Shown: in pieces, positions 1 to 7,057 of the stretch | Layout: each line of letters opens with the position of its first letter | How positions within the stretch are numbered: the first letter of the stretch is position 1 | Source: Burkholderiales bacterium | GTDB lineage: Bacteria; Pseudomonadota; Gammaproteobacteria; Burkholderiales; SG8-41 | Direction of reading: 5' to 3' | Assembly: GCA_019744975.1 (NCBI GenBank) | Contig: JAIETP010000009.1 | Location: forward strand, 20,325 to 84,324 | DNA: 64,000 nucleotides | Translations under genes and position numbers: made by a program | The notes under the pieces: generated by a model | The model's input: only the letters and a program-made list of their open reading frames with translations | What the model was told of the DNA's origin: nothing | The model's database searches: none

Positions 1-1154
1 TGACGGGTGCCGACCATGGCGGCGCTGAGGGTGCGCGCCTGCCGGGCAATCAGCGTTTGCAGGCGCTGCAGTCGTTGCAGTTTCATTTCTTGCGGCGTGT
101 CATCCGCCAAGTCGGCGGCGGGCGTGCCGGGGCGCGGGCTGTAGACAAAGCTGTAGCTGTCGTCAAAACCGACTTCGGTGATCAGTTGCAAAGTCGCCTC
201 AAAGTCGTGTTCGGTTTCACCGGGGAAGCCGACGATAAAATCCGAGGAAATGCTGATGCCCGGTCGCGCGGCGCGCAGGCGGCGAATGATGGATTTGTAT
301 TCAAGAGCGGTGTAACCGCGTTTCATCGCCGCCAGCACGCGGTCGGAACCCGATTGCACCGGCAGATGCACGTGATCCCCCAGTTGCGGGATGCGGGCAT
401 GGGCCTCGATCAGACGCGCCGTGAATTCCTTGGGATGCGAGGTCGTGTAGCGGATGCGTTCGATGCCGGGAATGCCGGCGACATACTCGAGCAGCAGTGC
501 CAGATCCGCGCCATCAGCCTCACCCTCGACGGGGGTGCGGTACGCATTGACGTTCTGGCCGAGCAGCGTGACCTCGCGCACACCCTGCAGCGCCAGCTCG
601 GCGATGTCGGTAAGCACGTCATCGAAGGGGCGTGACACTTCCTCGCCGCGGGTGTACGGCACCACGCAGAATGAACAGTATTTACTGCAGCCTTCCATGA
701 TCGATACGAAGGCTGTGACGCCTTCGACGCGTGCGGGGGGCAGGTGGTCGAATTTTTCGATCGCCGGGAAGCTGATGTCGACCTGCGGCTGGCCGGTGCT
801 GCGGCGCGCGGCGATCAGCTGCGGCAGGCGGTGCAGGGTCTGCGGGCCGAACACCACATCGACATAGGGCGCGCGTTTGACGATGGCGGCACCTTCCTGG
901 CTGGCGACGCAGCCGCCGACGCCGATGATCAGCCTGGGGTTGTGCAGTTTGAGTTCACGCACGCGGCCGAGTTCGTGAAAGACTTTTTCCTGGGCTTTTT
1001 CGCGCACCGAACAGGTGTTGAACAGGATCACGTCGGCGGCAGCGGGGTCATCGGTGGGGGTCAATCCTTCACCGGTGCGGAGTACGTCGGCCATTTTGCC
1101 CGAGTCATACTCGTTCATCTGGCAGCCGAAGGTTTTGATGTAAACCTTGCCCAC
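1..1154 (-). CDS. miaB: MiaB tRNA methylthiotransferase, 5' part (3' end off window)
   Basis: Radical-SAM enzyme that adds the 2-methylthio group to i6A37 of tRNAs reading UNN codons, in the cytoplasm. Translation of the minus strand from GTG at 1154 begins [17 protein letters not shown], followed by [12 protein letters not shown] and [11 protein letters not shown], the three cysteines of the N-terminal UPF0004 domain. The radical-SAM motif [18 protein letters not shown] follows. About 384 codons lie in the window; the C-terminal end and TRAM domain would lie beyond position 1. GTG is chosen because an in-frame TAA lies four codons upstream, inside the inverted-repeat element, and because the protein begins where MiaB normally does. 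No Shine-Dalgarno sequence is visible, since the element begins six bases from the start codon. Identity is very secure; the start is less certain. Confidence 0.95.
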   Translation of the reverse strand, partial: MGKVYIKTFGCQMNEYDSGKMADVLRTGEGLTPTDDPAAADVILFNTCSVREKAQEKVFHELGRVRELKLHNPRLIIGVGGCVASQEGAAIVKRAPYVDVVFGPQTLHRLPQLIAARRSTGQPQVDISFPAIEKFDHLPPARVEGVTAFVSIMEGCSKYCSFCVVPYTRGEEVSRPFDDVLTDIAELALQGVREVTLLGQNVNAYRTPVEGEADGADLALLLEYVAGIPGIERIRYTTSHPKEFTARLIEAHARIPQLGDHVHLPVQSGSDRVLAAMKRGYTALEYKSIIRRLRAARPGISISSDFIVGFPGETEHDFEATLQLITEVGFDDSYSFVYSPRPGTPAADLADDTPQEMKLQRLQRLQTLIARQARTLSAAMVGTR

Positions 1155-1159
1155 GATTA

Positions 1160-1426
1160 GGGCCTGTTAATAATCATTTCGTGAGATGCGTTGTGTCCAA
1201 AATCGTCAGTGGCAAGGCGTTTGCCGCGACTCATATCGGGAATATGGGTAAGGCAAACAACGCAGCCAGTGGCGATTTTGGACACAACCCGGAGGGACGG
1301 GACGATTTGGCCCCGGGCCATTGTCGCCCCTTCGCTTATTTGCCAACGGGCAAACCGCGCTCGGTGCTTCGCGTCCCAGGGCCAAATCGTCGCCGTCGCA
1401 CTCATGAAATGATTATTAACAGGCCC
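1160..1426. mobile_element. 267-bp MITE-like element with 26-bp terminal inverted repeats and TA duplication
   Basis: The ends, GGGCCTGTTAATAATCATTT onward (1160-1185) and their complement (1401-1426), match over 26 bp with one mismatch. The dinucleotide TA flanks both sides (1158-1159 and 1427-1428). Inside are two further long inverted repeats: 1190-1205 with 1273-1288 (16 bp, perfect) and 1301-1313 with 1379-1391 (13 bp, perfect). Smaller stems lie within each, for example TTTGCC-AACG-GGCAAA near 1339-1354. No convincing gene is inside. The architecture fits a non-autonomous element mobilised by a transposase that duplicates TA, such as the IS630/mariner type; that assignment is inference. 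It sits exactly between the stop codon of the upstream gene and the miaB start. Confidence 0.75.
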
Positions 1427-1740
1427 TACTTTTTAGCGCTGTTGAGCCGAGCCTGTTCCTCTGGCGTCAGGATCACGATGCGCTGCACCTCGCCATTGCG
1501 GTCGAGTTGGTACAGTACTTCTGAATTCGGGGGCAGCTGGCCCTGGGTGATGGTGAGGTTGTTGCTGTTGACGATGATGCCGCCGGGCGCCAGGCGCAGA
1601 ATGTCTTTGCCGATCTGTACCGTGGGGAACATTTGGCGTTCGCCGGTGGTGCCGCGTTTGGCTTCAGCCGGCAGCGCACGCTGCGCCCAGGCGGGTGCAG
1701 CGAAAGCCAAAAAAGCCAATAAAAGCATTAACTTACGCAT
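1426..1740 (-). CDS. Small secreted protein of unknown function, upstream of miaB
   Basis: The 104-residue product starts MRKLMLLLAFLAFAAPAWAQ, a clear Sec signal peptide with a probable AxA cleavage site near residue 19, leaving a periplasmic protein of about 85 residues. The mature part has no motif I recognise; it is short, mostly beta-like (QIGKDILRLAPGGIIVNSNN) with a basic tail. A longer start at 1797 is possible but would precede the signal peptide with 19 unlikely residues. The stop codon TAG is formed by the TA target duplication plus the first base of the inverted-repeat element. Removing the element gives TAA at the same codon, so the reading frame itself is intact. It was probably co-transcribed with miaB before the insertion. 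Confidence 0.75.
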   Translation of the reverse strand: MRKLMLLLAFLAFAAPAWAQRALPAEAKRGTTGERQMFPTVQIGKDILRLAPGGIIVNSNNLTITQGQLPPNSEVLYQLDRNGEVQRIVILTPEEQARLNSAKK

Positions 1741-1803
1741 GGTTTCACGATAACACGCTGGGCATGGTCCGGCAAACATATTGTGCCGGACAAACAAAAG
1801 AAA

Positions 1804-1879
1804 TGGTGGCGAGTCAGGGATTTGAACCCCGGACCAATGGATTATGATTCCACTGCTCTAACCACTGAGCTAACTCGCC
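1804..1879 (-). tRNA. tRNA-Met (CAT), elongator type
   Basis: The minus strand folds as a standard cloverleaf. The acceptor stem is GGCGAGT/ACTCGCC with discriminator A and an encoded CCA end. The D arm contains TAGCTCAGTGGTTAGAGCA, the anticodon stem is GTGGA/TCCAT with loop ATCATAA giving anticodon CAT, and the T arm contains GGTTCAAATCC. The pattern fits elongator methionine tRNA. A tRNA-Ile that reads AUA through a modified CAT anticodon cannot be fully excluded by eye, and the first acceptor pair (G-C) rules out the initiator. Confidence 0.93.
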
Positions 1880-1981
1880 ACGGGAAGGCGGCGCAGTCTA
1901 AATAGAGGGGGTGGCCTTGTCAAGGCCAGCCGCCGCTGCCATTTTACTGATTTTCCTGAATAATCCGGACCTTGCCGCTGT

Positions 1982-3238
1982 TTGTTGGAAAAGTCTTTCC
2001 GTTGTCGTTACGTCTGCCTGGAATATCAGATCGTGGAATCTCGAACGAACAAAACCAAAACCGCCGGGTATGGATGCCACGACGCCGCCATCGTCGGTGG
2101 CGGCCTGGTCGGGGCCTGTCTGGCCCTGGCTTTACAGCGCGCCGGGCTGGATGTGGCCTTGATCGATCCGCAAGTGCCACAAATTCCCCCTGTCGCCGGA
2201 GCTTGGGACAGCCGCATTTACGCAATCAGCCCCGGCAATGCCGATTTTCTGGGGGGTCTGGGCGTGTGGTCGCGGCTGGATACGCAGCGTATACAGCGTG
2301 TCGAAACCATGTCGATCTACGGTGATGCGCCGGCCGGACGTCTGGAATTCAGCGCGTACGAGGCAGGGTTGCGCGAGCTGGCTTATATCGTTGAAGGCAG
2401 CGCCCTGCTGCAGGCCCTGCATGCGGCGATTGCCGATACCGGTCAGGTTCGCGTGGAGCGTCCGGCGCAGGCGGCTTCGCTGGAGATTAATGCGCATGTC
2501 GCACAGCTCACGCTGGCCGATGACAGACAAATGGCGGCTCAACTGGTGATCGGCACGGACGGCGGGGATTCCTGGGTACGGCGTGCCGCCGGCATTGCGG
2601 CGCGTGTCAGCGATTACCACCAGCTGGGCGTTGTAGCCAACTTCGAGACTGAAAAAAGTCATGGTGGAACCGCATTCCAGTGGTTTCGCGCGGACGGTGT
2701 GCTGGCGTTGTTGCCGCTGCCGGGCAAACAGGTGTCGATGGTGTGGTCGGCGACGGAGGAACACGCTCAATTACTGTTGGCGATGGACGCTGCGGCACTG
2801 GCCGACGCGGTGGCTACAGCCAGCGGCGGTGCAGTCGGCGGATTGCGGCTGGTGACGCCGGCGGCCGGATTCCCGCTGCGCCTGGCGCATATCGAAAACC
2901 TCGTTGCGCCGCGGATTGCGCTGGCCGGCGATGCTGCGCATCATGTGCACCCGCTGGCGGGGCAGGGGGTGAACCTGGGTTTCCGCGATGTGCGCGAACT
3001 CACCGCGGTGCTGGCCGGCCGCGCGCCGCAGCAGGATTGCGGAGATTTGTCACTGTTGCGCCGTTACGCGCGGGCCCGGCGCGAGGATATTGCTACCATG
3101 GAGCTGGGCACGGATGTTTTACAGAAACTTTTCACCGCGCAGTCGGTCTGGCTTTCCGGGGCGCGCAATTCCGGCATGGCCGCCGTGAACCGGCTGCCGT
3201 TCCTGAAAAACCTGCTGATCCGGCACGCTGCGGCTTAG
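1982..3238 (+). CDS. UbiH/UbiF/VisC-family FAD monooxygenase (ubiquinone biosynthesis)
   Basis: Flavin monooxygenase of the family that hydroxylates the polyprenyl-phenol ring during ubiquinone synthesis. The dinucleotide-binding motif AAIVGGGLVGACLALAL is at about residues 34-50. The second FAD motif ALAGDAAHHVHPLAGQGVNL is at about 316-336, with the family's GD and aromatic-ring-pocket signature. The length, about 400 residues after the start region, is normal. The start is unsure: TTG at 1982 gives 418 residues, and GTG at 2033 would begin closer to the FAD motif. The gene runs toward dsbC, 100 bp downstream, an arrangement I recall from other betaproteobacteria. Which ring position it hydroxylates (UbiH, UbiF, UbiL or UbiM role) cannot be told from the sequence. 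Confidence 0.88.
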   Translation: MLEKSFRCRYVCLEYQIVESRTNKTKTAGYGCHDAAIVGGGLVGACLALALQRAGLDVALIDPQVPQIPPVAGAWDSRIYAISPGNADFLGGLGVWSRLDTQRIQRVETMSIYGDAPAGRLEFSAYEAGLRELAYIVEGSALLQALHAAIADTGQVRVERPAQAASLEINAHVAQLTLADDRQMAAQLVIGTDGGDSWVRRAAGIAARVSDYHQLGVVANFETEKSHGGTAFQWFRADGVLALLPLPGKQVSMVWSATEEHAQLLLAMDAAALADAVATASGGAVGGLRLVTPAAGFPLRLAHIENLVAPRIALAGDAAHHVHPLAGQGVNLGFRDVRELTAVLAGRAPQQDCGDLSLLRRYARARREDIATMELGTDVLQKLFTAQSVWLSGARNSGMAAVNRLPFLKNLLIRHAAA

Positions 3239-3337
3239 TTGCGTAGATGAGTTGGGTAAGCAGATTAGACAGGCTGAGCCGGGCAAATCACAGTTGTATT
3301 GATCAATCTGATGGGCAATCTGCCCAGGGAATTCCAA

Positions 3338-4048
3338 ATGTTTAACCGAATTGCAGTGGTCTTGAGCGCCGTATTGTTGCTGATCTTTCCGGCGCGGGCC
3401 GACGAAGGCAGCGTGCGCAAGGCTTTTGAGGCCAAATTTCCGTCGATGAAAATCGAAAGCGTTACCCGCATGCCGTTTCCGGGGTTGTACGAAATCGTGT
3501 TTGACGGGCAGGTGGTCTACACCGATGAAAAACTCACTTATCTGATGAATGGCAACCTGTTTGACCTGCGTGATGCCAAGGAGCGCAATCTGACGCGCGA
3601 GCGGCGCGACCAGATCGCCTCGGGCGCGCTGGTGAAGGCGCAGCCGAATGCGATCAAACGCGTCAAGGGCAGCGGCAAGCGGGTGGTCTACACCTTCGAG
3701 GATCCCAACTGCGGTTACTGCAAGGAACTGCAGAAGGAACTCAACAAGATGAAAGACATCACCGTGTACACCTTCCTGCTGCCGATCCTGTCGGCGGATT
3801 CTGCGGAAAAATCGAAGGCGGTATGGTGTGCCAGGGATCGCGCCAAGGCCTGGGATGACCTGATGAACAAGGCGTCCTTGCCGGCGAATGCGGTAAAAAC
3901 CTGCGCCACACCGCTGGAAGAAAATCAGTTGCTGGCGCAGCGTTTCGGCGTGCGCGGCACGCCGGCGGTGTACCTTGCCAACGGCCAGCAGGTCGGTGGT
4001 TTTCTCCCCGCTGACAAACTGGAGCAGGCGCTCGCCGCGGTGCAGTAA
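3338..4048 (+). CDS. dsbC: Thiol:disulfide interchange protein DsbC family
   Basis: Periplasmic disulfide isomerase of 236 residues. A signal peptide MFNRIAVVLSAVLLLIFPARA precedes an N-terminal dimerisation domain (about residues 22-85) and a thioredoxin-fold domain with the active site CGYC at 125-128. The cis-proline loop appears as GTPAV near 210. The ATG at 3338 is chosen over an upstream start at 3299 because it directly begins the signal peptide and follows an AGGGA ribosome-binding site. DsbC corrects wrongly formed disulfides and is kept reduced by DsbD, which is not in this window. A TonB-like gene follows 27 bp downstream. Confidence 0.92.
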   Translation: MFNRIAVVLSAVLLLIFPARADEGSVRKAFEAKFPSMKIESVTRMPFPGLYEIVFDGQVVYTDEKLTYLMNGNLFDLRDAKERNLTRERRDQIASGALVKAQPNAIKRVKGSGKRVVYTFEDPNCGYCKELQKELNKMKDITVYTFLLPILSADSAEKSKAVWCARDRAKAWDDLMNKASLPANAVKTCATPLEENQLLAQRFGVRGTPAVYLANGQQVGGFLPADKLEQALAAVQ

Positions 4049-4075
4049 CCGCGACACGTCCACGGCGTATCCCGC

Positions 4076-4729
4076 GTGATGATTGCCGCCCGTCATTCCG
4101 CCCTGCAGCGCGACCTGCCGGCACGACGGATACTGATTGCCCTGGGGGCGTCACTGCTGGTGCATTTTCTGCTGGTCGGCTACCAAGGTGGTTCCGGTGC
4201 GATACACAGCGCCGCGACTGTGCTGGCGCCCTTGCAGGCGCGGCTGGAATTGACGCCTGAGGCGCTTCCGCCACCGGCAGAAGCCGAAATCCCGCCGCTC
4301 ATGAAGCCCTTCATTGAGCCCCTCATTAAACCCCTTGCCACGCCGGTCACCACAGCAAAGCAGCCGGCGGCACCGCTGCATCGTCTCCCGGTCGCTGCCG
4401 CTGTTGCTGCTCAGCCGTTGCCGGCCGGTGCTGGTTCGAGCGGGCCGGATCTGCGGTTTTATCTGGCGCGCGAACTCGACCAGTATCCATCGCCATTGTC
4501 GGCATTGAGTCTGGACAATGGTCGCGGGACTGCCGGCAGCGCACGGTTGTGGGTCAGCATCGATCAGGCGGGACAGGTTGTGGATGCGGCGGTCATTGAT
4601 GCCGATCCGCCCGGCGAGTTCGAACGGCTGGCGCGAGACCGCGTGCTGGCGACACGTTTTGTGCCGGCACAGCGCGAAGGGAGGGCGGTAAAAAGCCGGG
4701 TTTTGCTGGTGTTGCGCCAAGGCGCCTGA
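4076..4729 (+). CDS. TonB-like energy-transducer family protein
   Basis: The 217-residue protein has a single N-terminal membrane segment (ILIALGASLLVHFLLVGY, about 19-37). A proline-rich periplasmic stretch follows (around 58-100, with PPPAEAEIPPLMKPFIEP). The C-terminal domain contains the TonB-C pattern ARLWVSIDQAGQVVDAAVID and ends with a conserved-looking strand VKSRVLLVLRQ. TonB proteins carry proton-motive energy from ExbB/ExbD to outer-membrane receptors; neither exbB nor exbD nor a receptor gene is adjacent, so the partner is unknown. The canonical YP near the C-domain is present as QYPSP. Start GTG at 4076 or ATG at 4079 are both possible. Confidence 0.72.
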   Translation: MMIAARHSALQRDLPARRILIALGASLLVHFLLVGYQGGSGAIHSAATVLAPLQARLELTPEALPPPAEAEIPPLMKPFIEPLIKPLATPVTTAKQPAAPLHRLPVAAAVAAQPLPAGAGSSGPDLRFYLARELDQYPSPLSALSLDNGRGTAGSARLWVSIDQAGQVVDAAVIDADPPGEFERLARDRVLATRFVPAQREGRAVKSRVLLVLRQGA

Positions 4730-4942
4730 ATCCGCGCCGGCCGGCGGCCAACGAGGTTTGCCCGGGTTGTGGAACTGCGACTTGCCGGCGCGGGCTTTAG
4801 AGTAAAATTACCGGCCCTATACTCCCCCGCGAAAGTGCAGCATGACGTCCGTAACCGGAACCCTGATCTCTGCTGCCGATTCTGCGACCTTTCCCGCGCG
4901 CCGCGATGGCGCAGTGGCCCGGACCTAAGTCGGGAGACGGCC

Positions 4943-5710
4943 ATGCGACTCCGCGTACTGGGCTGCTCCGGCAGCATCGGTGGACAGCAGCATCGAACGA
5001 CCTCGTTCCTGGTCGATCAGGACATATTGATCGACGCCGGCACCGGGGTGGGCGAGTTGTCGCTGGCCGAGCTGACCCTGATCGACCATATTTTCATCAC
5101 CCATTCACACCTCGACCACGTCGATTCCATTGCTTTTTTCCTCGATTCGGTCGGCGCATTGCGGCCCAAGCCGGTCACCGTTTATGCGACGGGGCCGACC
5201 ATCGAAATCCTGAAAAAAAACCTGTTCAACTGGGATATCTGGCCCGATTTCACGGTGATACCGACGCCCGAGGAGCCGTTCATGCGTTACCGGGAAATTG
5301 CCGTGGGTAATGTCATTGAACTGGGCGGCCGGAAAATCACGGCACTACCGGCGATCCATACCGTGCCCGCAGTGGGTTACCTGCTCGACAGCGGCAAAAG
5401 CAGTCTGGTGTTCAGTGGTGATACCGGGCCCAATGACGGCCTGTGGAAAATCGTGAATAACACTGTAAATCTGAAATACCTGATCATCGAGACCGCATTT
5501 TCGGACAAGGATCGCCGGCTGGCCGAGCTGGCCAAGCACTTGTGTCCATCCATGCTCGGCGAGGAACTGTCCAAGCTGGAGCGGGCAGCGGAGGTCTACA
5601 TTACCCATCTGAAGCCCAGTGAAATCGAGCTGACGATGCAGGAAATCGAGGAGCTTTCGGCGAAAACACCGCCGCGCCTGCTGCAGAACAATCACGTATT
5701 CGAATTTTGA
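4943..5710 (+). CDS. Metallo-beta-lactamase-fold protein, class II cyclic-nucleotide phosphodiesterase-like
   Basis: 255 residues. Metal-binding motif THSHLDHVDS lies near residues 53-62. Further family signatures are VFSGDTGPND (about 156-165) and YITHLKPSE (about 219-227). The combination HxHLDH, SGDTGP and ITHLKP matches the class II 3',5'-cyclic-nucleotide phosphodiesterase family rather than RNase Z or glyoxalase II; that family hydrolyses cAMP in Vibrio (CpdP) and yeast (PDE1). Start ATG 4943 is preceded by GGGAGA; a longer upstream reading has no ribosome-binding site. It is the first gene of a tightly packed row ending with an adenylate cyclase, which supports a cAMP role, though substrate is inferred. 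Confidence 0.8.
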   Translation: MRLRVLGCSGSIGGQQHRTTSFLVDQDILIDAGTGVGELSLAELTLIDHIFITHSHLDHVDSIAFFLDSVGALRPKPVTVYATGPTIEILKKNLFNWDIWPDFTVIPTPEEPFMRYREIAVGNVIELGGRKITALPAIHTVPAVGYLLDSGKSSLVFSGDTGPNDGLWKIVNNTVNLKYLIIETAFSDKDRRLAELAKHLCPSMLGEELSKLERAAEVYITHLKPSEIELTMQEIEELSAKTPPRLLQNNHVFEF

Positions 5711-5806
5711 ACCGGTCGCGACGCACTTGCGCATGCTGCCCGCAGGACGGAGAATTCTCCGGGTTATCAGGGGTGCTGGCGGCGGCGGATTGATTCCATC
5801 AAAAAA

Positions 5807-7057
5807 ATGAAAAAAGAAGTTCCCGTAGAAAAACTCGAATTCGGCGTTTTTATCTCCGAACTCGACCGCCCGTGGACGGAAACACCGTTCATGTACCAGG
5901 GCTTCGTACTCAATAACGAAAAGCAGCTCGAGGCCCTGAAAAAGTACTGCAAGAAAGTCATCATCGACCTCGACAAGGGACCGGATCTTCCTGAGCGCAA
6001 CGAATTGCTGACCAGTCGCACCGGAGAGGGCGCCCGTCCCAAGCTGGCTGAGCCGCTCGGCCCCAGCGTGCTGACGGCGATCAAGCAGAAGGTCACCTAC
6101 AGGGAAAAAGCGACCGTCGACGAAGAGTTGCCGGTCGCGCGTTCGGTTCAGCAGAAAACCGAAGTGGTACTGAAAGACATCATGGGCACGGTGCAGGCGG
6201 GCAAGGCGCTGGACGCGCCGCGCGTGCAGGAAGCCGTGACCAGCATGACCGACAGCGTCGTGCGCAACCCCGATGCGATGATGCTGCTGGCCAAACTGAA
6301 AGCCAAAGGCGGGCATACGCTCGATCGCGCATTCGGTGTGTCCATTTACATGCTGACCTTCGGCCGCTTTCTCCAGCTGCCGCGCGAACAGCTCGACCTG
6401 CTCGGCATGCTCGGTCTGTTGCAGGATGTCGGCATGACCGCGGTCCCTGAGGAGGTGGTGGCGAAAAAAGAGCCGCTGTCCAAGGTTGAGCTGATGGTCT
6501 GCCGCAGCCATGTCGCCCATTCGGTATCCATCATCAAGGAGACGCCCGGGTTGCCGCCTGAGCTGTCGGGGCTCGCTGAGTTGCATCACGAACGTTACGA
6601 CGGCAGCGGTTATCCCAAGGGGCTGAAGGCTGACCGGATCGGCCTGTTCGGATCGATCGCCGGACTGGTCGACTGTTTCGATGCGATGACGCATCCCCGG
6701 CCCTATGCTGAGGTGTATTCACCTTCCAATGCGCTCAATTACCTCTACAACACGCGCAACGTCCAGTTCGACGGCCCGCTGGTCGAGCAGTTCGTGCAGT
6801 GCATCGGCATTTTCCCGGTCGGCGCCCTGGTGGAACTGAATTCCGGTGAAGTGGGCATCGTGATCGCGCAGAATCTGGTGCGGCGCCTGCTGCCGAAAGT
6901 GATGGTGGTGCTCGATGCCAAGGGCAACCCGCTGCGGCCGCAGGTGATCCTTGACCTCGCCAGCGAACCCAAGGCCGCGCCTGGCGTCCCGTACCGTATC
7001 AAACGCACGCTGGAGCAGGGCAGTGTCCCCATCGATCCCTCCGAATTCTTCCTCTGA
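5807..7057 (+). CDS. DUF3391-HD-GYP protein with altered HD motif
   Basis: 416 residues. The N-terminal stretch (KKEVPVEKLEFGVFISELDRPW) resembles the DUF3391 domain that commonly precedes HD-GYP domains. The HD-GYP domain occupies about residues 160-345, with HHERYDGSGYPKGL near 259-272 and LVDCFDAMTHPRPYAEV after it. In active c-di-GMP phosphodiesterases the signature helix reads LHDIGK; here it is LQDVGM, so the metal-binding His of the HD pair is Gln206 and the usual Lys is Met. The enzyme may therefore be impaired or act as a c-di-GMP sensor. The next gene starts inside its 3' end (about 35-bp overlap), indicating translational coupling. Confidence 0.88.
   Translation: MKKEVPVEKLEFGVFISELDRPWTETPFMYQGFVLNNEKQLEALKKYCKKVIIDLDKGPDLPERNELLTSRTGEGARPKLAEPLGPSVLTAIKQKVTYREKATVDEELPVARSVQQKTEVVLKDIMGTVQAGKALDAPRVQEAVTSMTDSVVRNPDAMMLLAKLKAKGGHTLDRAFGVSIYMLTFGRFLQLPREQLDLLGMLGLLQDVGMTAVPEEVVAKKEPLSKVELMVCRSHVAHSVSIIKETPGLPPELSGLAELHHERYDGSGYPKGLKADRIGLFGSIAGLVDCFDAMTHPRPYAEVYSPSNALNYLYNTRNVQFDGPLVEQFVQCIGIFPVGALVELNSGEVGIVIAQNLVRRLLPKVMVVLDAKGNPLRPQVILDLASEPKAAPGVPYRIKRTLEQGSVPIDPSEFFL

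Noticed and set aside
57..1160. Plus-strand open frames (57-635, 454-867, 744-1160)
   Set aside because: They are antisense to miaB, whose minus-strand translation has all Fe-S and radical-SAM cysteines.
1157..1753. Open frames across the inverted-repeat element on both strands
   Set aside because: They use mirrored repeat sequence, have no ribosome-binding site and no family resemblance; the element is non-coding.
3119..4096. 325-residue minus-strand frame over dsbC
   Set aside because: DsbC on the plus strand has signal peptide and CGYC; the antisense frame is rich in His and Arg as expected of a shadow.
5345..6694. 449-residue minus-strand frame over the phosphodiesterase and HD-GYP genes
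   Set aside because: The plus-strand genes have clear catalytic motifs; the antisense product has no domain.
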